From the NCBI GenBank assembly GCA_903876735.1, contig CAIRAW010000009.1:1-64000 (forward strand): DNA of 64,000 nucleotides, read 5' to 3'. Each line of letters starts with the position of its first letter. The stretch's first letter is position 1. Under the pieces are notes generated by a model. It saw only the letters and a program-made list of their open reading frames with translations. It ran no database searches and had not been told where the DNA came from. Positions 17,030-26,444 of the stretch are shown here, piece after piece. The position numbers and the translations under genes were made by a program. Origin of the DNA: an uncultured beta proteobacterium (GTDB lineage: Bacteria; Pseudomonadota; Gammaproteobacteria; Burkholderiales; Burkholderiaceae_C).

Positions 17030-17788
17030 TCAGGGTTTTCCAGGACGGCCGGAAATTCGATCCAGGATCCAGCCCGCTGCACATTGCCCAAAGGTGGCCG
17101 TGACGCTGGCCACCGACCCGTAGCCATGGCAATTGAGCGTGCCGTCGCCCTCCACTGCACAGGAGGCATCGGGCGGTTTGACCGCCTCACGGCTGAAAAC
17201 GCAGGCCACGCCGATCTTCTTGCCTTCGCGCGCCGCGTTGTGCTCCTTGCGCAAGCGATAGCGCAGCTGCGCCAGCAAGGGGTCGTGGGTGGTCAGGGCC
17301 AGATCGTCGATATCAACCTGGTGCGCGTGGCGCTTGCCGCCGGCCGCGCCCACCGATATGAAGATGGCCGCCGTGGCACGCGCCCAGGCCGCCATTGCGG
17401 TCTTGGCCTTGACCTGGTCGCAGGCGTCGATGACGGCGTCTACGCCAGACGGCAACAGGGCCGGCCAGTTGGCCGGCTCGACAAACTCTTCGATGCAGTT
17501 GACCGCGCAGGCCGGGTTGAAGGACAGGATGCGATCGCGCATGGCCAAAACCTTGGCCTGCCCCAGCGTTGAATCAAGTGCCTGAATCTGGCGGTTGATG
17601 TTGGATTCGGACACGTGGTCCAGGTCGATCAGGGTGAGCCGGCCAACGCCCGTGCGCGCAAGCGCCTCCGCTGCCCACGAGCCGACACCGCCGATGCCAA
17701 CCACCGCAACGTGTGCCGCTGCAATGCGCTGCGCGCCGGTGACGCCATAAAGGCGCGCCACACCACCAAAACGTCGGTCCATGCTCAT
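17030..17788 (-). CDS. tcdA: tRNA threonylcarbamoyladenosine dehydratase
   Basis: A 252-residue E1-like enzyme that uses ATP to cyclise t6A at tRNA position 37 to ct6A. The nucleotide-binding signature GIGGVGSWAAEALARTG is at ~32-48, LIDLDHVSESNINRQ follows, and the dehydratase-type motif SVGAAGGKRH is near 144. Length is family-typical. Start MSMDRR at 17788; an ATG two codons later is also possible. It lies 60 nt past tRNA-Lys(TTT), itself a substrate for t6A modification, and 13 nt after cpoB. Confidence 0.92.
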   Translation of the reverse strand: MSMDRRFGGVARLYGVTGAQRIAAAHVAVVGIGGVGSWAAEALARTGVGRLTLIDLDHVSESNINRQIQALDSTLGQAKVLAMRDRILSFNPACAVNCIEEFVEPANWPALLPSGVDAVIDACDQVKAKTAMAAWARATAAIFISVGAAGGKRHAHQVDIDDLALTTHDPLLAQLRYRLRKEHNAAREGKKIGVACVFSREAVKPPDASCAVEGDGTLNCHGYGSVASVTATFGQCAAGWILDRISGRPGKP

Positions 17789-17801
17789 CGCCGCCAGCGG
17801 G

Positions 17802-18590
17802 CTACTTGAGCCGCGTCAAACGGTCCTTTGCCGCAGTTGCGGCCTCCGACTGCGGATAGGCCTTGATCAGGTCGTCAAGCGTCTTGCGCGCGCCTTTGCT
17901 GTCTTTGAGTTCGATCTGGCAGTTGGCGATGGACAGCACGGCCTCCGGCGCACGCAGGTGCTCGGGCTCACGCGCGATCAGGGAGCGGAAGTTGATCATG
18001 GCCTCTTTGTAGTCGCGCGTGGCGTACTGGGCGTTGCCCAGCCAGAACAGGGCCGACGTGCCATAGCCGCTTTGGGGGTGGCGCTTGAGAAAGTCCACCA
18101 GCAAAGGCTGCGCCGCCGCAAAATCGCCTTTTCTGAACACCAGCAGGGCGGCTTCAAAATCGCGCTTCTCGGCGGGCTCGGCCATGAACTCGCGGCCATC
18201 CTGCGCCACCTTGACTGGCTCAAACTGGCGCAGGCGACTGTCCACACCCTGCACCATATCTTTTTGCACGCGCTGGGTTTCTGCCAGGTCGCGCGACAAC
18301 TGCTCGTTCATGCCCCGGAGCTTGGCCGTTTCCGCGCGCAGGGTTTCGATCTGGTTTTGCAACTCAAGCAGGCTGCGGCGCAAGGCGGCGTTGTCGTCGC
18401 TGGCACGGCTTGCGCCCTGCTCGGTCAACAACCGAACCGACTCGACCCGCTGGCGCAGGTCGAGGATGGCCTTGCGCGCTTCTTCGTCGTCAAACAGTCC
18501 GGCCTGGGCCGAGACCGCAGCCAGACACAGGAGCGAGAAAGCAAGTGCTCGCCGCAACACGCTGGTGGCACTGCGCATCGGCGTGCTCAT
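17802..18590 (-). CDS. cpoB: Cell division coordinator CpoB (YbgF), Tol-Pal associated
   Basis: A 262-residue periplasmic protein that links the Tol-Pal machine to septal peptidoglycan synthesis. A signal peptide (~12-33, ending VSAQA) is followed by a trimerising coiled coil (~40-105, EARKAILDLRQRVESVRLL) and TPR repeats (~140-255; LFWLGNAQYATRDYKEAM, then KTLDDLIKAYPQSEAA). The start overlaps the pal stop by 4 nt (ATGA), so they form one operon. Confidence 0.93.
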   Translation of the reverse strand: MSTPMRSATSVLRRALAFSLLCLAAVSAQAGLFDDEEARKAILDLRQRVESVRLLTEQGASRASDDNAALRRSLLELQNQIETLRAETAKLRGMNEQLSRDLAETQRVQKDMVQGVDSRLRQFEPVKVAQDGREFMAEPAEKRDFEAALLVFRKGDFAAAQPLLVDFLKRHPQSGYGTSALFWLGNAQYATRDYKEAMINFRSLIAREPEHLRAPEAVLSIANCQIELKDSKGARKTLDDLIKAYPQSEAATAAKDRLTRLK

Positions 18591-19120
18591 CGGTAATTGA
18601 TTTCAGCGCGCCGGTTTTTGGCCATGGCGCCTTCGTCAGAGCCTTGTGCGGCCGGCTTTTCCTTGCCGAAACTGACGGCTTCCATCTGCGCCTCTGCAAC
18701 ACCGAGCAAGCCTAGCGCGCCGCGCACGGCTTCAGCCCGCTTTTGGCCCAGGGCCAGGTTGTATTCGCGCCCGCCGCGCTCGTCGGTGTGGCCTTCGATG
18801 GCGATTCTGCGGTTCTTGTCAGACTTGATGAAGCGCGCCTGGGCTTCGATGATGGACTGGAATTCGGGCTTGATGATGAAACTGTCGTAGTCAAAATAGA
18901 CAATGCGGGACCCGGCTGGCACGGCGCCCTGCTGACCCGACTTGCCGACATCGACCGAGGTCACCCCGCCCTTGCCGACCGCACTGCCGGAGCCATCGGC
19001 CCCCTGCTGCGAGACACTGGTGCCCGACTTGTCCTCAACCGGAACATTGTCGAGTTTGACCGCTGAACCGCAAGCTGACATCAATACCGCTGCGCACAAA
19101 ACCAAGATCGTATTTTTCAT
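18587..19120 (-). CDS. pal: Peptidoglycan-associated lipoprotein Pal
   Basis: A 177-residue outer-membrane lipoprotein of the Tol-Pal system. The signal peptide ends in a lipobox (LMSAC, lipidated C17). A Gly/Ser-rich linker follows, then an OmpA-like peptidoglycan-binding domain (~67-177) with YFDYDSFIIKPEF, IAIEGHTDERGGREYNLALG and a final NRRAEINYR. It lies 25 nt downstream of tolB and overlaps cpoB. Confidence 0.95.
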   Translation of the reverse strand: MKNTILVLCAAVLMSACGSAVKLDNVPVEDKSGTSVSQQGADGSGSAVGKGGVTSVDVGKSGQQGAVPAGSRIVYFDYDSFIIKPEFQSIIEAQARFIKSDKNRRIAIEGHTDERGGREYNLALGQKRAEAVRGALGLLGVAEAQMEAVSFGKEKPAAQGSDEGAMAKNRRAEINYR

Positions 19121-19145
19121 TCAATTTCCCTTTATCAAATTCCAA

Positions 19146-20441
19146 TTAACGCGGATACGGACCCCAGTCCGGCTCCCGAATATTGCCGCTTTGACCGCTC
19201 AAGCGGGCCTTGATCCGGCCGTCGAGCGTCGTGGTCATGAGCACTTCGCGCCCCTGTTGCTGCGTCGCGTAGACGATCAAACGGCTGTTGGGCGCAAAGC
19301 TTGGGCTCTCGTCGGCAGAACTGTCGGTCAGGGCCGTGACGCCGCCGCCCGCGAGTTCCATCAAATGCAATCTGAAAGCCCCGTTCACCCTGGAAATGTA
19401 GGCCAGCCAGCGGCCATCCGGGCTCAGGGCTGGAGAAATGTTGTAACTGCCGGTAAAGGTGACGCGTTCAGCGTTGCCGCCAACCGCAGGCATCCGGTAG
19501 ATTTGCGGTGCGCCACCCCGGTCGCTGACAAAGTAAATAAGCCTGCCGTCCGGGCTGTAGACCGGCTCGGTATCAATGCTGCTCGACTGCGCCAGCCGAC
19601 GCGGTTCACCGCCGTTGGCGTCAATGACGAAGAGCTGCGAGCCGCCGTCCCGGCTGAGCGTGACGGCCAGCGTGCGCCCGTCATGCGACCAGGCCGGCGC
19701 ACTGTTGGAGCCCTTGAAATTGGCGATCAGGCGGCGTTTGCCACTGGCCACATCGTGGCTGTAGACAACGGGCTTGCGCGATTCGAAGGACACATAGGCC
19801 AGCTGACTGCCATTGGGCGACCAGGCTGGCGAGATGATGGGCTCGGGGCTCGCCAGCGCCGACTGGGCGTTTTCGCCGTCAGCATCGGCAACCCACAACT
19901 GGTAGCGTTGCGCCGCCTTGGTAACGTAGGCAATGCGGGTCGAAAAAGCACCCTTGTCGCCGGTGAGCTTCTCATAGACAAAGTCAGCGATGCGGTGCGC
20001 CGCCAGGCGCAAATCACCCTGCGTCACGGCGTAACTCTGGCCACCCAGATCCTGCGCGCGCACCACGTCCCAGAGCCGAAAGCGCACGTCGTAGCGGCCA
20101 TCGGCCAGCCGCGACACGCTGCCTGACACCAGCGAGTCGGCACCCCTCTGGCGCCACACGGTCACGTCGGGACGGCTCAGTTCGTCGAGCGCGGCGCCAG
20201 CGCCATCGACCGCGCGGAATTGACCGCTGCGCTCAAGGTCGGCCTGCACGATGGCGGCAATTTTTTGCGGCGCGGCGTCTTCGCCACGAAACGCCGAGAC
20301 CGCGATGGGCAACTGGTTCAGACCGATGCCGGCCACGTCAACCCGGAATTGCGCCTGTGCCGTGACGCTGGCCAGCAGTGCCAGGCCGAACCCCACGATG
20401 CGCAACAGAACGGGCCAGCGGAGTAAGCGGTTAACTGTCAT
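19146..20441 (-). CDS. tolB: Tol-Pal system beta-propeller protein TolB
   Basis: A 431-residue periplasmic protein. The signal peptide is at ~1-30 (ending VTAQA), the TolB N-terminal domain at ~33-165, and the six-bladed propeller has repeated PD40 motifs: [40 protein letters not shown] and [14 protein letters not shown]. It contacts Pal and TolA during outer-membrane constriction. Unusually, the gene immediately upstream is not tolA but a glycosyltransferase, whose end overlaps the tolB start by 11 nt. Confidence 0.95.
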   Translation of the reverse strand: MTVNRLLRWPVLLRIVGFGLALLASVTAQAQFRVDVAGIGLNQLPIAVSAFRGEDAAPQKIAAIVQADLERSGQFRAVDGAGAALDELSRPDVTVWRQRGADSLVSGSVSRLADGRYDVRFRLWDVVRAQDLGGQSYAVTQGDLRLAAHRIADFVYEKLTGDKGAFSTRIAYVTKAAQRYQLWVADADGENAQSALASPEPIISPAWSPNGSQLAYVSFESRKPVVYSHDVASGKRRLIANFKGSNSAPAWSHDGRTLAVTLSRDGGSQLFVIDANGGEPRRLAQSSSIDTEPVYSPDGRLIYFVSDRGGAPQIYRMPAVGGNAERVTFTGSYNISPALSPDGRWLAYISRVNGAFRLHLMELAGGGVTALTDSSADESPSFAPNSRLIVYATQQQGREVLMTTTLDGRIKARLSGQSGNIREPDWGPYPR

Positions 20442-21189
20442 TTTTCTGATTCAGGCAATACAAAGCGAAATACTTTCCAAACGCAGCCTGGGCCTGCATG
20501 GCACATACGGCAAATCCCATTGCACCGTCCAGAAACCCAAGGCGAAACACATAACTGCGCAGGAATGCTACCACCCCGGCCAGCGCCGCCCGTGACATCG
20601 AGGTTTTATGACCCCGCGCAAAGCGCTGCTGCGCCCAGGCCTGGCTGTACTGCTCCAGTTTGCGCCAGTAGCTCGCCGGCGTGGGGTAGCTGTAGTGGAG
20701 CAGCGGCAGCGACAGGCGCGCGGCAGTGCCCTGCGCCAGCAGCACGCGCTCGTGCACCAGGTCGTCACTGAAGCGCGCCTCTGTGCGCTTGAACAGCCGC
20801 AGCACATGGTCGGGCGTCCAGCCGCAGTGGTGAATCCAGCGGCCGCAGAACTGCGTCAGGCGCGGGATTTCATAGGCGCCGGTCTTGTCAGCAGCAACGA
20901 CGGCCTGAATTTGCTGCGCCAAATCGCTGCTTACGCGCTCGTCGGCGTCGAGCGACAGCACCCACGGAAATTTTGCCAACGCAAGCGCCCGGTTCTTCTG
21001 CGGGCCAAAGCCGGGCCAGTCGGCGCTGACATGAACCGTCGCCCCGAGCTGGCGCGCGAGCTCGGGCGTGCCGTCGCTGCTGCCCGAATCCAGCACCACG
21101 ACCTCATCGGCAAAAGACACCGACTTCAGGCAGGCCTCGATATTGGCCGCCTCGTTGCAGGTGATGATGATGACGCTGAGTTGGCTCAA
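20431..21189 (-). CDS. GT2 glycosyltransferase, WaaE/KdtX-like (LPS core)
   Basis: A 252-residue GT-A fold transferase resembling LPS-core heptose beta-1,4-glucosyltransferases. The N-terminal [36 protein letters not shown] and metal-binding LSLDADERV (DxD) motifs are visible. The C-terminal part has [19 protein letters not shown] and a hydrophobic end. The open frame runs on to 21705 but overlaps the divergent ligase gene, so I chose the TTG at 21189 (MSQLSVIII), directly before the conserved strand. It precedes tolB in the same direction. Confidence 0.85.
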   Translation of the reverse strand: MSQLSVIIITCNEAANIEACLKSVSFADEVVVLDSGSSDGTPELARQLGATVHVSADWPGFGPQKNRALALAKFPWVLSLDADERVSSDLAQQIQAVVAADKTGAYEIPRLTQFCGRWIHHCGWTPDHVLRLFKRTEARFSDDLVHERVLLAQGTAARLSLPLLHYSYPTPASYWRKLEQYSQAWAQQRFARGHKTSMSRAALAGVVAFLRSYVFRLGFLDGAMGFAVCAMQAQAAFGKYFALYCLNQKNDS

Positions 21190-21319
21190 GGTGCTTGCGT
21201 TTCGGAGTTTGCGGACAGGCGCACAGCATAGCGCAAGCGCGCTACACCCCGGCGCAACCGGATCAGCACCGATAATAGGCGGCCCCGGCCACATCCAAAG
21301 ACTTGCCACCGCCCCATTC

Positions 21320-22600
21320 ATGACCAGGTCGCTCCCTACCGTTCGCTTTTTCCTTGTCTGCCTGGCAGCCGTGGCCGTTGCCTTTGGGGTTGCCCTGATC
21401 GGTCTTGCCAAATTGCTGCTGCTGCTTTGCGCCTTGGTGGTGCTGGCATACCAGTGGCTGCGCCCCGACGGGCGAGCGCCCCTGCTGCACGGCGCCACGT
21501 CCGCGCTGATTCTGCTGGCCCTGGCCTGCCTGGCCGCCGGCGCGCTTTGGAGCACCGGGCCGGCGGACGATGCGCTGCAAGCGCTGGTCAAACACGGCAA
21601 GCTGATCCTGATTCCGGTGCTGCTGTGCCTGATTCGCTCGCGCCGCGAAGCCCTGATCGCCCTGGCCTGCTTTGGCGGCGCGCAAGTGTTTCTGCTGGCC
21701 AGCACCTGGCTGCATTACGCGGGCGTGCCCATTGCGTGGATCACATCCAAGGAGGTAGGGACGTGCGACACCTGCTCGTATGCGATTTTTTCCAGCTACC
21801 TTGACCAATCGATCATGACGGCGGTACTGGCGGCCGTGGCCTGGCACTGCCGCAGCTACCTGCCGGGGCGCCTGCGCACCCTGCTGGCGCCGGCCGTTGC
21901 CTTGTTGGCCCTGGCCTGTGTCTTTCTGGTTTTTCAGGGCCGCACAGCCTATCTGATTGCGGCCGCGCTGATCGCAATGACCATTGCCTGGGAACTGCCA
22001 CGCCGCCTGCAATTTGGCGCCGCCCTGCTGCTGATGGCACTGCTGGCAGCGCTGGTGATGACATCAAGCCAGGTGCGCCAGCGGGTGCTGGAAGTTGACA
22101 GCGGCATTCAGTCGTATCAGAAGTCCGGTACGCCTTCGAGCTCGTCGGGAAACCGGATCTTCCTCTGGCTGGGCTCGCTGCGCCTGATCGAGGCCAACCC
22201 GCTGCACGGCACCGGCACCGGGAGCTGGAAGAAGGAATTCAACGAGCTTGCGCGCAGCAGCGCCGACCAGACGCCGGCCCAGGGCGCGCCAGGCGTGGGC
22301 CATCAGAACCCGCACCAGGAATTTTTGCTCTGGACCGTTGAACTCGGTCTGCCCGGCGCCGCCTTGTTCTGTGCCGTGCTGCTGGCCCTTTACCACGACA
22401 GCCGGCAACTGGAGACGCCAGCCCGGCGCGCCCTGCAGTCGATCCTGATGGCGCTAGGCCTGGCCTGTCTTTTCAACTGCGCCCTGTACGACGCCCTGAT
22501 CGGCGATTTTTTCTGCATTGCGCTGGCACTGGTGCTGGCGCTGCGCGCCGACGCAACACCACTTGCAGCCGTAGCGCCCTCCCCACAAACCAGCGCCTGA
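21320..22600 (+). CDS. O-antigen ligase / Wzy-like membrane protein
   Basis: A 426-residue polytopic membrane protein with about 10-12 hydrophobic segments and the Wzy_C/WaaL domain. The family periplasmic motif is visible near residue 295-335 (ANPLHGTGTGSW, then VGHQNPHQEFLLW), the usual place of the catalytic loop His. It would ligate or polymerise surface glycan. The ATG at 21320 was chosen because it starts the first helix; longer frames overlap the divergent transferase. msbA follows 12 nt later, so lipid A-core export and glycan attachment are co-transcribed. Confidence 0.85.
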   Translation: MTRSLPTVRFFLVCLAAVAVAFGVALIGLAKLLLLLCALVVLAYQWLRPDGRAPLLHGATSALILLALACLAAGALWSTGPADDALQALVKHGKLILIPVLLCLIRSRREALIALACFGGAQVFLLASTWLHYAGVPIAWITSKEVGTCDTCSYAIFSSYLDQSIMTAVLAAVAWHCRSYLPGRLRTLLAPAVALLALACVFLVFQGRTAYLIAAALIAMTIAWELPRRLQFGAALLLMALLAALVMTSSQVRQRVLEVDSGIQSYQKSGTPSSSSGNRIFLWLGSLRLIEANPLHGTGTGSWKKEFNELARSSADQTPAQGAPGVGHQNPHQEFLLWTVELGLPGAALFCAVLLALYHDSRQLETPARRALQSILMALGLACLFNCALYDALIGDFFCIALALVLALRADATPLAAVAPSPQTSA

Positions 22601-22612
22601 GCACACCGCGAC

Positions 22613-24385
22613 ATGCCCAAAACACCCGATCTCCAAACACCGATGCGCCTGATCGCCCGACTGACACGGCTGTGGCCGTATTTTGGCAAGCCGCTTAGCG
22701 CCTGGCTGCTGGTCATCATGGCGACCGCCATCATGTCGCTGACCGAGCCGTTGATACCGGCCCTGATGCAGCCGCTGCTGGACAAGGGCTTTTCGCAGGG
22801 CACGCTGGCGATCTGGACCGTGCCGGTGGCGCTGATCGGTCTCTTTGGCGTGCGCGGTCTGGCCAGTTTCAGCGCGCAACTGGCCCTGGCCAAGGTCACT
22901 AACAATGGGCTGCTGATTCTGCGCCGCGCCATGTTCGACCGGCTGCTTGATGCCAAGCTTGCGCTGTTTCGCGAGCAGACATCGAGTGCCCTGGCCAACA
23001 CCCTGGTCTACGAGGTTCAAAACGGCTCCATCATGCTGGTCAACTCCCTGATCACGCTGATGCGCGACAGCCTGACCCTGCTGGCGCTGGTGGGCTACCT
23101 GCTGTACCTGAACTGGAAGCTGACGCTGATCGTGACCGTCCTGTTCCCGGCCGTGGCCTTCGTCATGCGAACGCTCTCGCGCCGCCTCTACCGTCTGACC
23201 AAGGACAGCCAGACGGCGACCGATGAACTGGCCTATGTGGTGGAAGAGAACGTGCTGGCGCACCGCGATGTGCGCCTGCAGGCGGCACAGGCGTCGCAGG
23301 CGCAGCGCTTCAACCTGCTGGGCGAATCCATGCGCCGGCTGAACATGAAATCAACCACGGCTTCGGCTGCCATGACGCCGCTGACGCAGATGCTGGCGGC
23401 CTTTGCCCTCTCGGCCGTGATCTCGGTGGCCCTGGTCCAAAGTGCCGGGCAACCGACCTCGGTCGGCAGCTTCGCGGCTTTTGTGACGGCCATGCTGATG
23501 CTGATTGCACCGATCAAGCATTTGTCGGAACTGGCCAACCCGATCACGCGCGGGCTGGCGGCGCTGGAGCGCGGCCTGGACCTGATGGCGCTCACGCCCA
23601 GCGAGTCCGGTGGCAGCTTCACCCTGCCCAGAGCCCAGGGCCATTTGCGCTTCAAGCAGGTCAGCGTCACCTACCCCGACAGCAACACCCCGGCAATCGA
23701 CCGCTTCGACTTCGAGGTGCAGCCCGGCGAGACCATCGCCATCGTCGGCGCATCGGGCTCGGGCAAGACAACGCTGGTGAGCCTGCTGCCGCGCTTTGTC
23801 GACCTGTCGGGCGGCAGCATCGAGCTCGACGGGCATGAACTGACGCAGTGGGACCTGCAGTCGCTGCGCTCGCAGTTCGCGCTGGTGAGCCAGCATGTGC
23901 TGATGCTCAACGACAGCATCGCCGTCAACATCGCGCTCGGGCAGACACCGGACCGCGAGCGCGTTGCCCAATGCCTGAAGTCTGCCAATCTGTCTGAGCT
24001 GATTGCCGACCTGCCGCAGGGCATGGACACCGTCGTCGGCCACAACGCGATCCAGCTCTCGGGCGGACAGCGCCAGCGCCTGGCCATTGCCCGCGCCCTG
24101 TACAAGGACGCGCCGATACTGATCCTGGATGAAGCGACCTCGGCGCTGGACGCCGAATCCGAGCGCGCGGTTCAGGAGGCGCTGCAAGCCCTGATGCAAC
24201 AGCGCACCACGCTGGTGATTGCGCACCGGCTCTCCACCATCCAGCACGCCCAGCGCATCGTCGTCATGGCCGGCGGTCGCATGGTTGAATGCGGCAGCCA
24301 CGCCCAACTGCTGGCAGCGCAGGGCACTTATGCGCAGTTGTACCAGATGGGTTTTGCCGCCAGCGCGCCCGCAGGGCGCGACTGA
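22613..24385 (+). CDS. msbA: Lipid A export ABC transporter MsbA
   Basis: A 590-residue half-transporter that flips lipid A-core across the inner membrane. A six-helix ABC membrane domain (~20-320) is followed by an ATPase domain (~345-580). The Walker A motif GASGSGKTTL, signature LSGGQRQRLAIARAL, Walker B ILILDEATSALD and switch His (IAHRLST) are all intact. It starts 12 nt after the ligase-like gene. Confidence 0.94.
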   Translation: MPKTPDLQTPMRLIARLTRLWPYFGKPLSAWLLVIMATAIMSLTEPLIPALMQPLLDKGFSQGTLAIWTVPVALIGLFGVRGLASFSAQLALAKVTNNGLLILRRAMFDRLLDAKLALFREQTSSALANTLVYEVQNGSIMLVNSLITLMRDSLTLLALVGYLLYLNWKLTLIVTVLFPAVAFVMRTLSRRLYRLTKDSQTATDELAYVVEENVLAHRDVRLQAAQASQAQRFNLLGESMRRLNMKSTTASAAMTPLTQMLAAFALSAVISVALVQSAGQPTSVGSFAAFVTAMLMLIAPIKHLSELANPITRGLAALERGLDLMALTPSESGGSFTLPRAQGHLRFKQVSVTYPDSNTPAIDRFDFEVQPGETIAIVGASGSGKTTLVSLLPRFVDLSGGSIELDGHELTQWDLQSLRSQFALVSQHVLMLNDSIAVNIALGQTPDRERVAQCLKSANLSELIADLPQGMDTVVGHNAIQLSGGQRQRLAIARALYKDAPILILDEATSALDAESERAVQEALQALMQQRTTLVIAHRLSTIQHAQRIVVMAGGRMVECGSHAQLLAAQGTYAQLYQMGFAASAPAGRD

Positions 24386-24396
24386 ATCCGGGCGAG

Positions 24397-25272
24397 TCAG
24401 GCCAGCCAGGCCTTGATCCGGCTCAGACGCAGCTTGCGATTGAATTCCGGCGTGGCATCGGGCTCGCCGAGTTCGACCTGCAGCGCCGGTTCGCCGCGCC
24501 GCAGGTAGTAGCGGTCGAACAGCGAAGACGTCATGCCCCACTTGCGCATGAACTGTTTGCGCCCGTTGTTCTTGACGATGCGGCCGGTGCTCTTGCACAT
24601 GAAGTGGTAGACCAGACTGTCGCCGACGCCGAGAAAAATACGACAACCGGCGGCCCACATCTTCATCGAAAAATCGTTGTCGCTGCTCATGCCGGGACTG
24701 AACTCGGAACTGTAGCCGCCAACCGCGTGCCACCAGCGCCGGTGCACCAGCGTCGGCGGCCAGGTGGCGCCGTACCAGTCCGGCTTGGCCAGCGACTGGT
24801 AATTTTTCAGGATCGCGTCCTGGTCAAAGCTGTCGACCTCACGACCAAAGTCATGGACGCTGACGCAGGGGTTGCCGGAATCCACCGGCTCGATCATGGT
24901 GCCCGATAGCATGAAGGCGTCGTGCCCGATCAGCTTCACCTTGTCGAGCAGTTTCACATCCCACTGCGGACAGCAATACATGTCGTCGTTGAGGTAGAGG
25001 ATCAAGTCATGCTGGGCCAGCGCCGCTGCCTGGTTCACCGTCAGGCAGATGCCGATGTTCTGCGCCGAATGGGTGTGCGTCAGGCCCTGGGCGCGCACCC
25101 ATTCCAGACTGCCATCGCTGCCGTCGTTGACGTGGACAATGATTTGATGCGCGAACGCACTGTTGCGCTGGATGCTCTCGACGCACAGTTTGAGCAGCGC
25201 GAGATTGTTCCAGCTCGGAATCACGATCGAAAACTGGTTCTGGGGCGGCACGGCCTGGGGTGTCAGTTTCAT
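24397..25272 (-). CDS. Family 2 glycosyltransferase
   Basis: A 291-residue GT-A transferase. N-terminal FSIVIPSWNNLALLKLCVESI, then VHVNDGSDGSLEW, AQNIGICLTVNQA and the DxD-like LYLNDDMYC are visible. A later acidic patch SSDNDFSMKMW may carry the catalytic base. The sugar and acceptor are unknown. I start at the ATG 25272 (MKLTPQ), since the 15 extra upstream residues are unlike the family. It faces msbA and lies 32 nt after the GT4 gene, in the same operon as it and the deacetylase. Confidence 0.85.
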   Translation of the reverse strand: MKLTPQAVPPQNQFSIVIPSWNNLALLKLCVESIQRNSAFAHQIIVHVNDGSDGSLEWVRAQGLTHTHSAQNIGICLTVNQAAALAQHDLILYLNDDMYCCPQWDVKLLDKVKLIGHDAFMLSGTMIEPVDSGNPCVSVHDFGREVDSFDQDAILKNYQSLAKPDWYGATWPPTLVHRRWWHAVGGYSSEFSPGMSSDNDFSMKMWAAGCRIFLGVGDSLVYHFMCKSTGRIVKNNGRKQFMRKWGMTSSLFDRYYLRRGEPALQVELGEPDATPEFNRKLRLSRIKAWLA

Positions 25273-25304
25273 GGTGCTCGATTGGTGATTTAAAAGAGGG
25301 CGCG

Positions 25305-26444
25305 TTAAAGCGCGCACAGCTGACGGTAAGTCTCTTCCTGCGCCCGGGCCACGCCTGGCCAGGCGTACTGCCGGGCAAACTGGCGCGCACCGGTTGCGAG
25401 TTGCTCGCGCAGCGCAGCGTCCGTCAAAACGCGCTCAATGATTTGCGCGAGTTGCGCGGCATCGGTTGGCGAGTTCAGGATCATGGCGTTGACGCCGTTT
25501 GAGAGCAGACCGGCGATGCCGCAGTAGCGCGCATCGCTCACCACCACCGGCAGCCCATGCGCCATGGCCTCCAGGACCACCATCGCAAAAGTGTCTTCCA
25601 ACGTTGGATGGACCAGCAAGTCGGCCGCTTCATAAAGCGGAGCGACCTCCTTCAGATAGCCCAGAAAATGGACGCGCGAAGCCAGCCCCAGGCTGCTGGC
25701 CTGATCTGAAAACTTCTCGATATGGCGTGGGTCTCCGACCACCGCCAGATTGAGATCCGCCGGCAATCGGCATAGGGCTTCGAGCAGCGTGGACAAGCCT
25801 TTTTTGCCGTAATCGTTGGCCACAAAAGCCAGCAGCCGACCCGCGCGGGGCAAGCCCAGCCTGCCTCGGGCCGCCTGTGGATCCGCCACCCGGTCTGGCA
25901 TGGCAACACCCGGCGCCAGCACCGTCACCTGGCAACCGGGGTAGGTCTTCAGCACCACGTCGCGCAGCGCCGGCGAAGTTGCCACGATGAGCTTCCCGGG
26001 GCGCGGGGCAAAGCGGCAATGCTCGATCGCCAGATAGGTCAGCAGGCGTGCACTGGTGGCAACCTTCAGGTAGCGCAGCGCCAGGCGCCAGCCGGAGCGC
26101 CCCTGAAACAGGTTGTGTTTCACCGGCAGCACATGCACGGTCTGAACATTGCCATGCCAGGTGTTCTCATGCGAATGAACAAGGTCAAAGCCGCGCCGCG
26201 TGGCCCACCAACTGGCGCAGTCATACCAGAGCTGGTTGATCCAGCGCGGTCGGGTCAGCGGTGAGGATACGCGGTGGTAGCTGACACCAGGCCAGTTGTG
26301 CTCAATCCGCTGGGCAAACACATGAAGTTCGTGCCCGGACGCCAGTTGCTCGACCAACGCCATCGAATAGCGCTCGGCCCCGCCAGCGGTGGGCGTAAAC
26401 ACGCGGTTCAACACCGCAATGCGCAAACGCCGACCGGTCGTCAT
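25305..26444 (-). CDS. GT4 glycosyltransferase (WaaG-like)
   Basis: A 379-residue retaining GT-B transferase. The N-terminal half starts RIAVLNRVFTPTAGGAERY, with the glycine-rich acceptor loop; the C-terminal half contains HPTLEDTFAMVVLEAMAHG, the EX7E donor-binding motif. The closest match by eye is LPS-core transferases of the RfaG/WaaG type. The ATG at 26444 overlaps the stop of the upstream deacetylase gene by 4 nt. Confidence 0.85.
   Translation of the reverse strand: MTTGRRLRIAVLNRVFTPTAGGAERYSMALVEQLASGHELHVFAQRIEHNWPGVSYHRVSSPLTRPRWINQLWYDCASWWATRRGFDLVHSHENTWHGNVQTVHVLPVKHNLFQGRSGWRLALRYLKVATSARLLTYLAIEHCRFAPRPGKLIVATSPALRDVVLKTYPGCQVTVLAPGVAMPDRVADPQAARGRLGLPRAGRLLAFVANDYGKKGLSTLLEALCRLPADLNLAVVGDPRHIEKFSDQASSLGLASRVHFLGYLKEVAPLYEAADLLVHPTLEDTFAMVVLEAMAHGLPVVVSDARYCGIAGLLSNGVNAMILNSPTDAAQLAQIIERVLTDAALREQLATGARQFARQYAWPGVARAQEETYRQLCAL

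Noticed and set aside
21190-21705. 172-residue N-terminal extension of the WaaE-like glycosyltransferase
   Set aside because: It is antisense to the O-antigen-ligase-like gene and unlike any transferase.
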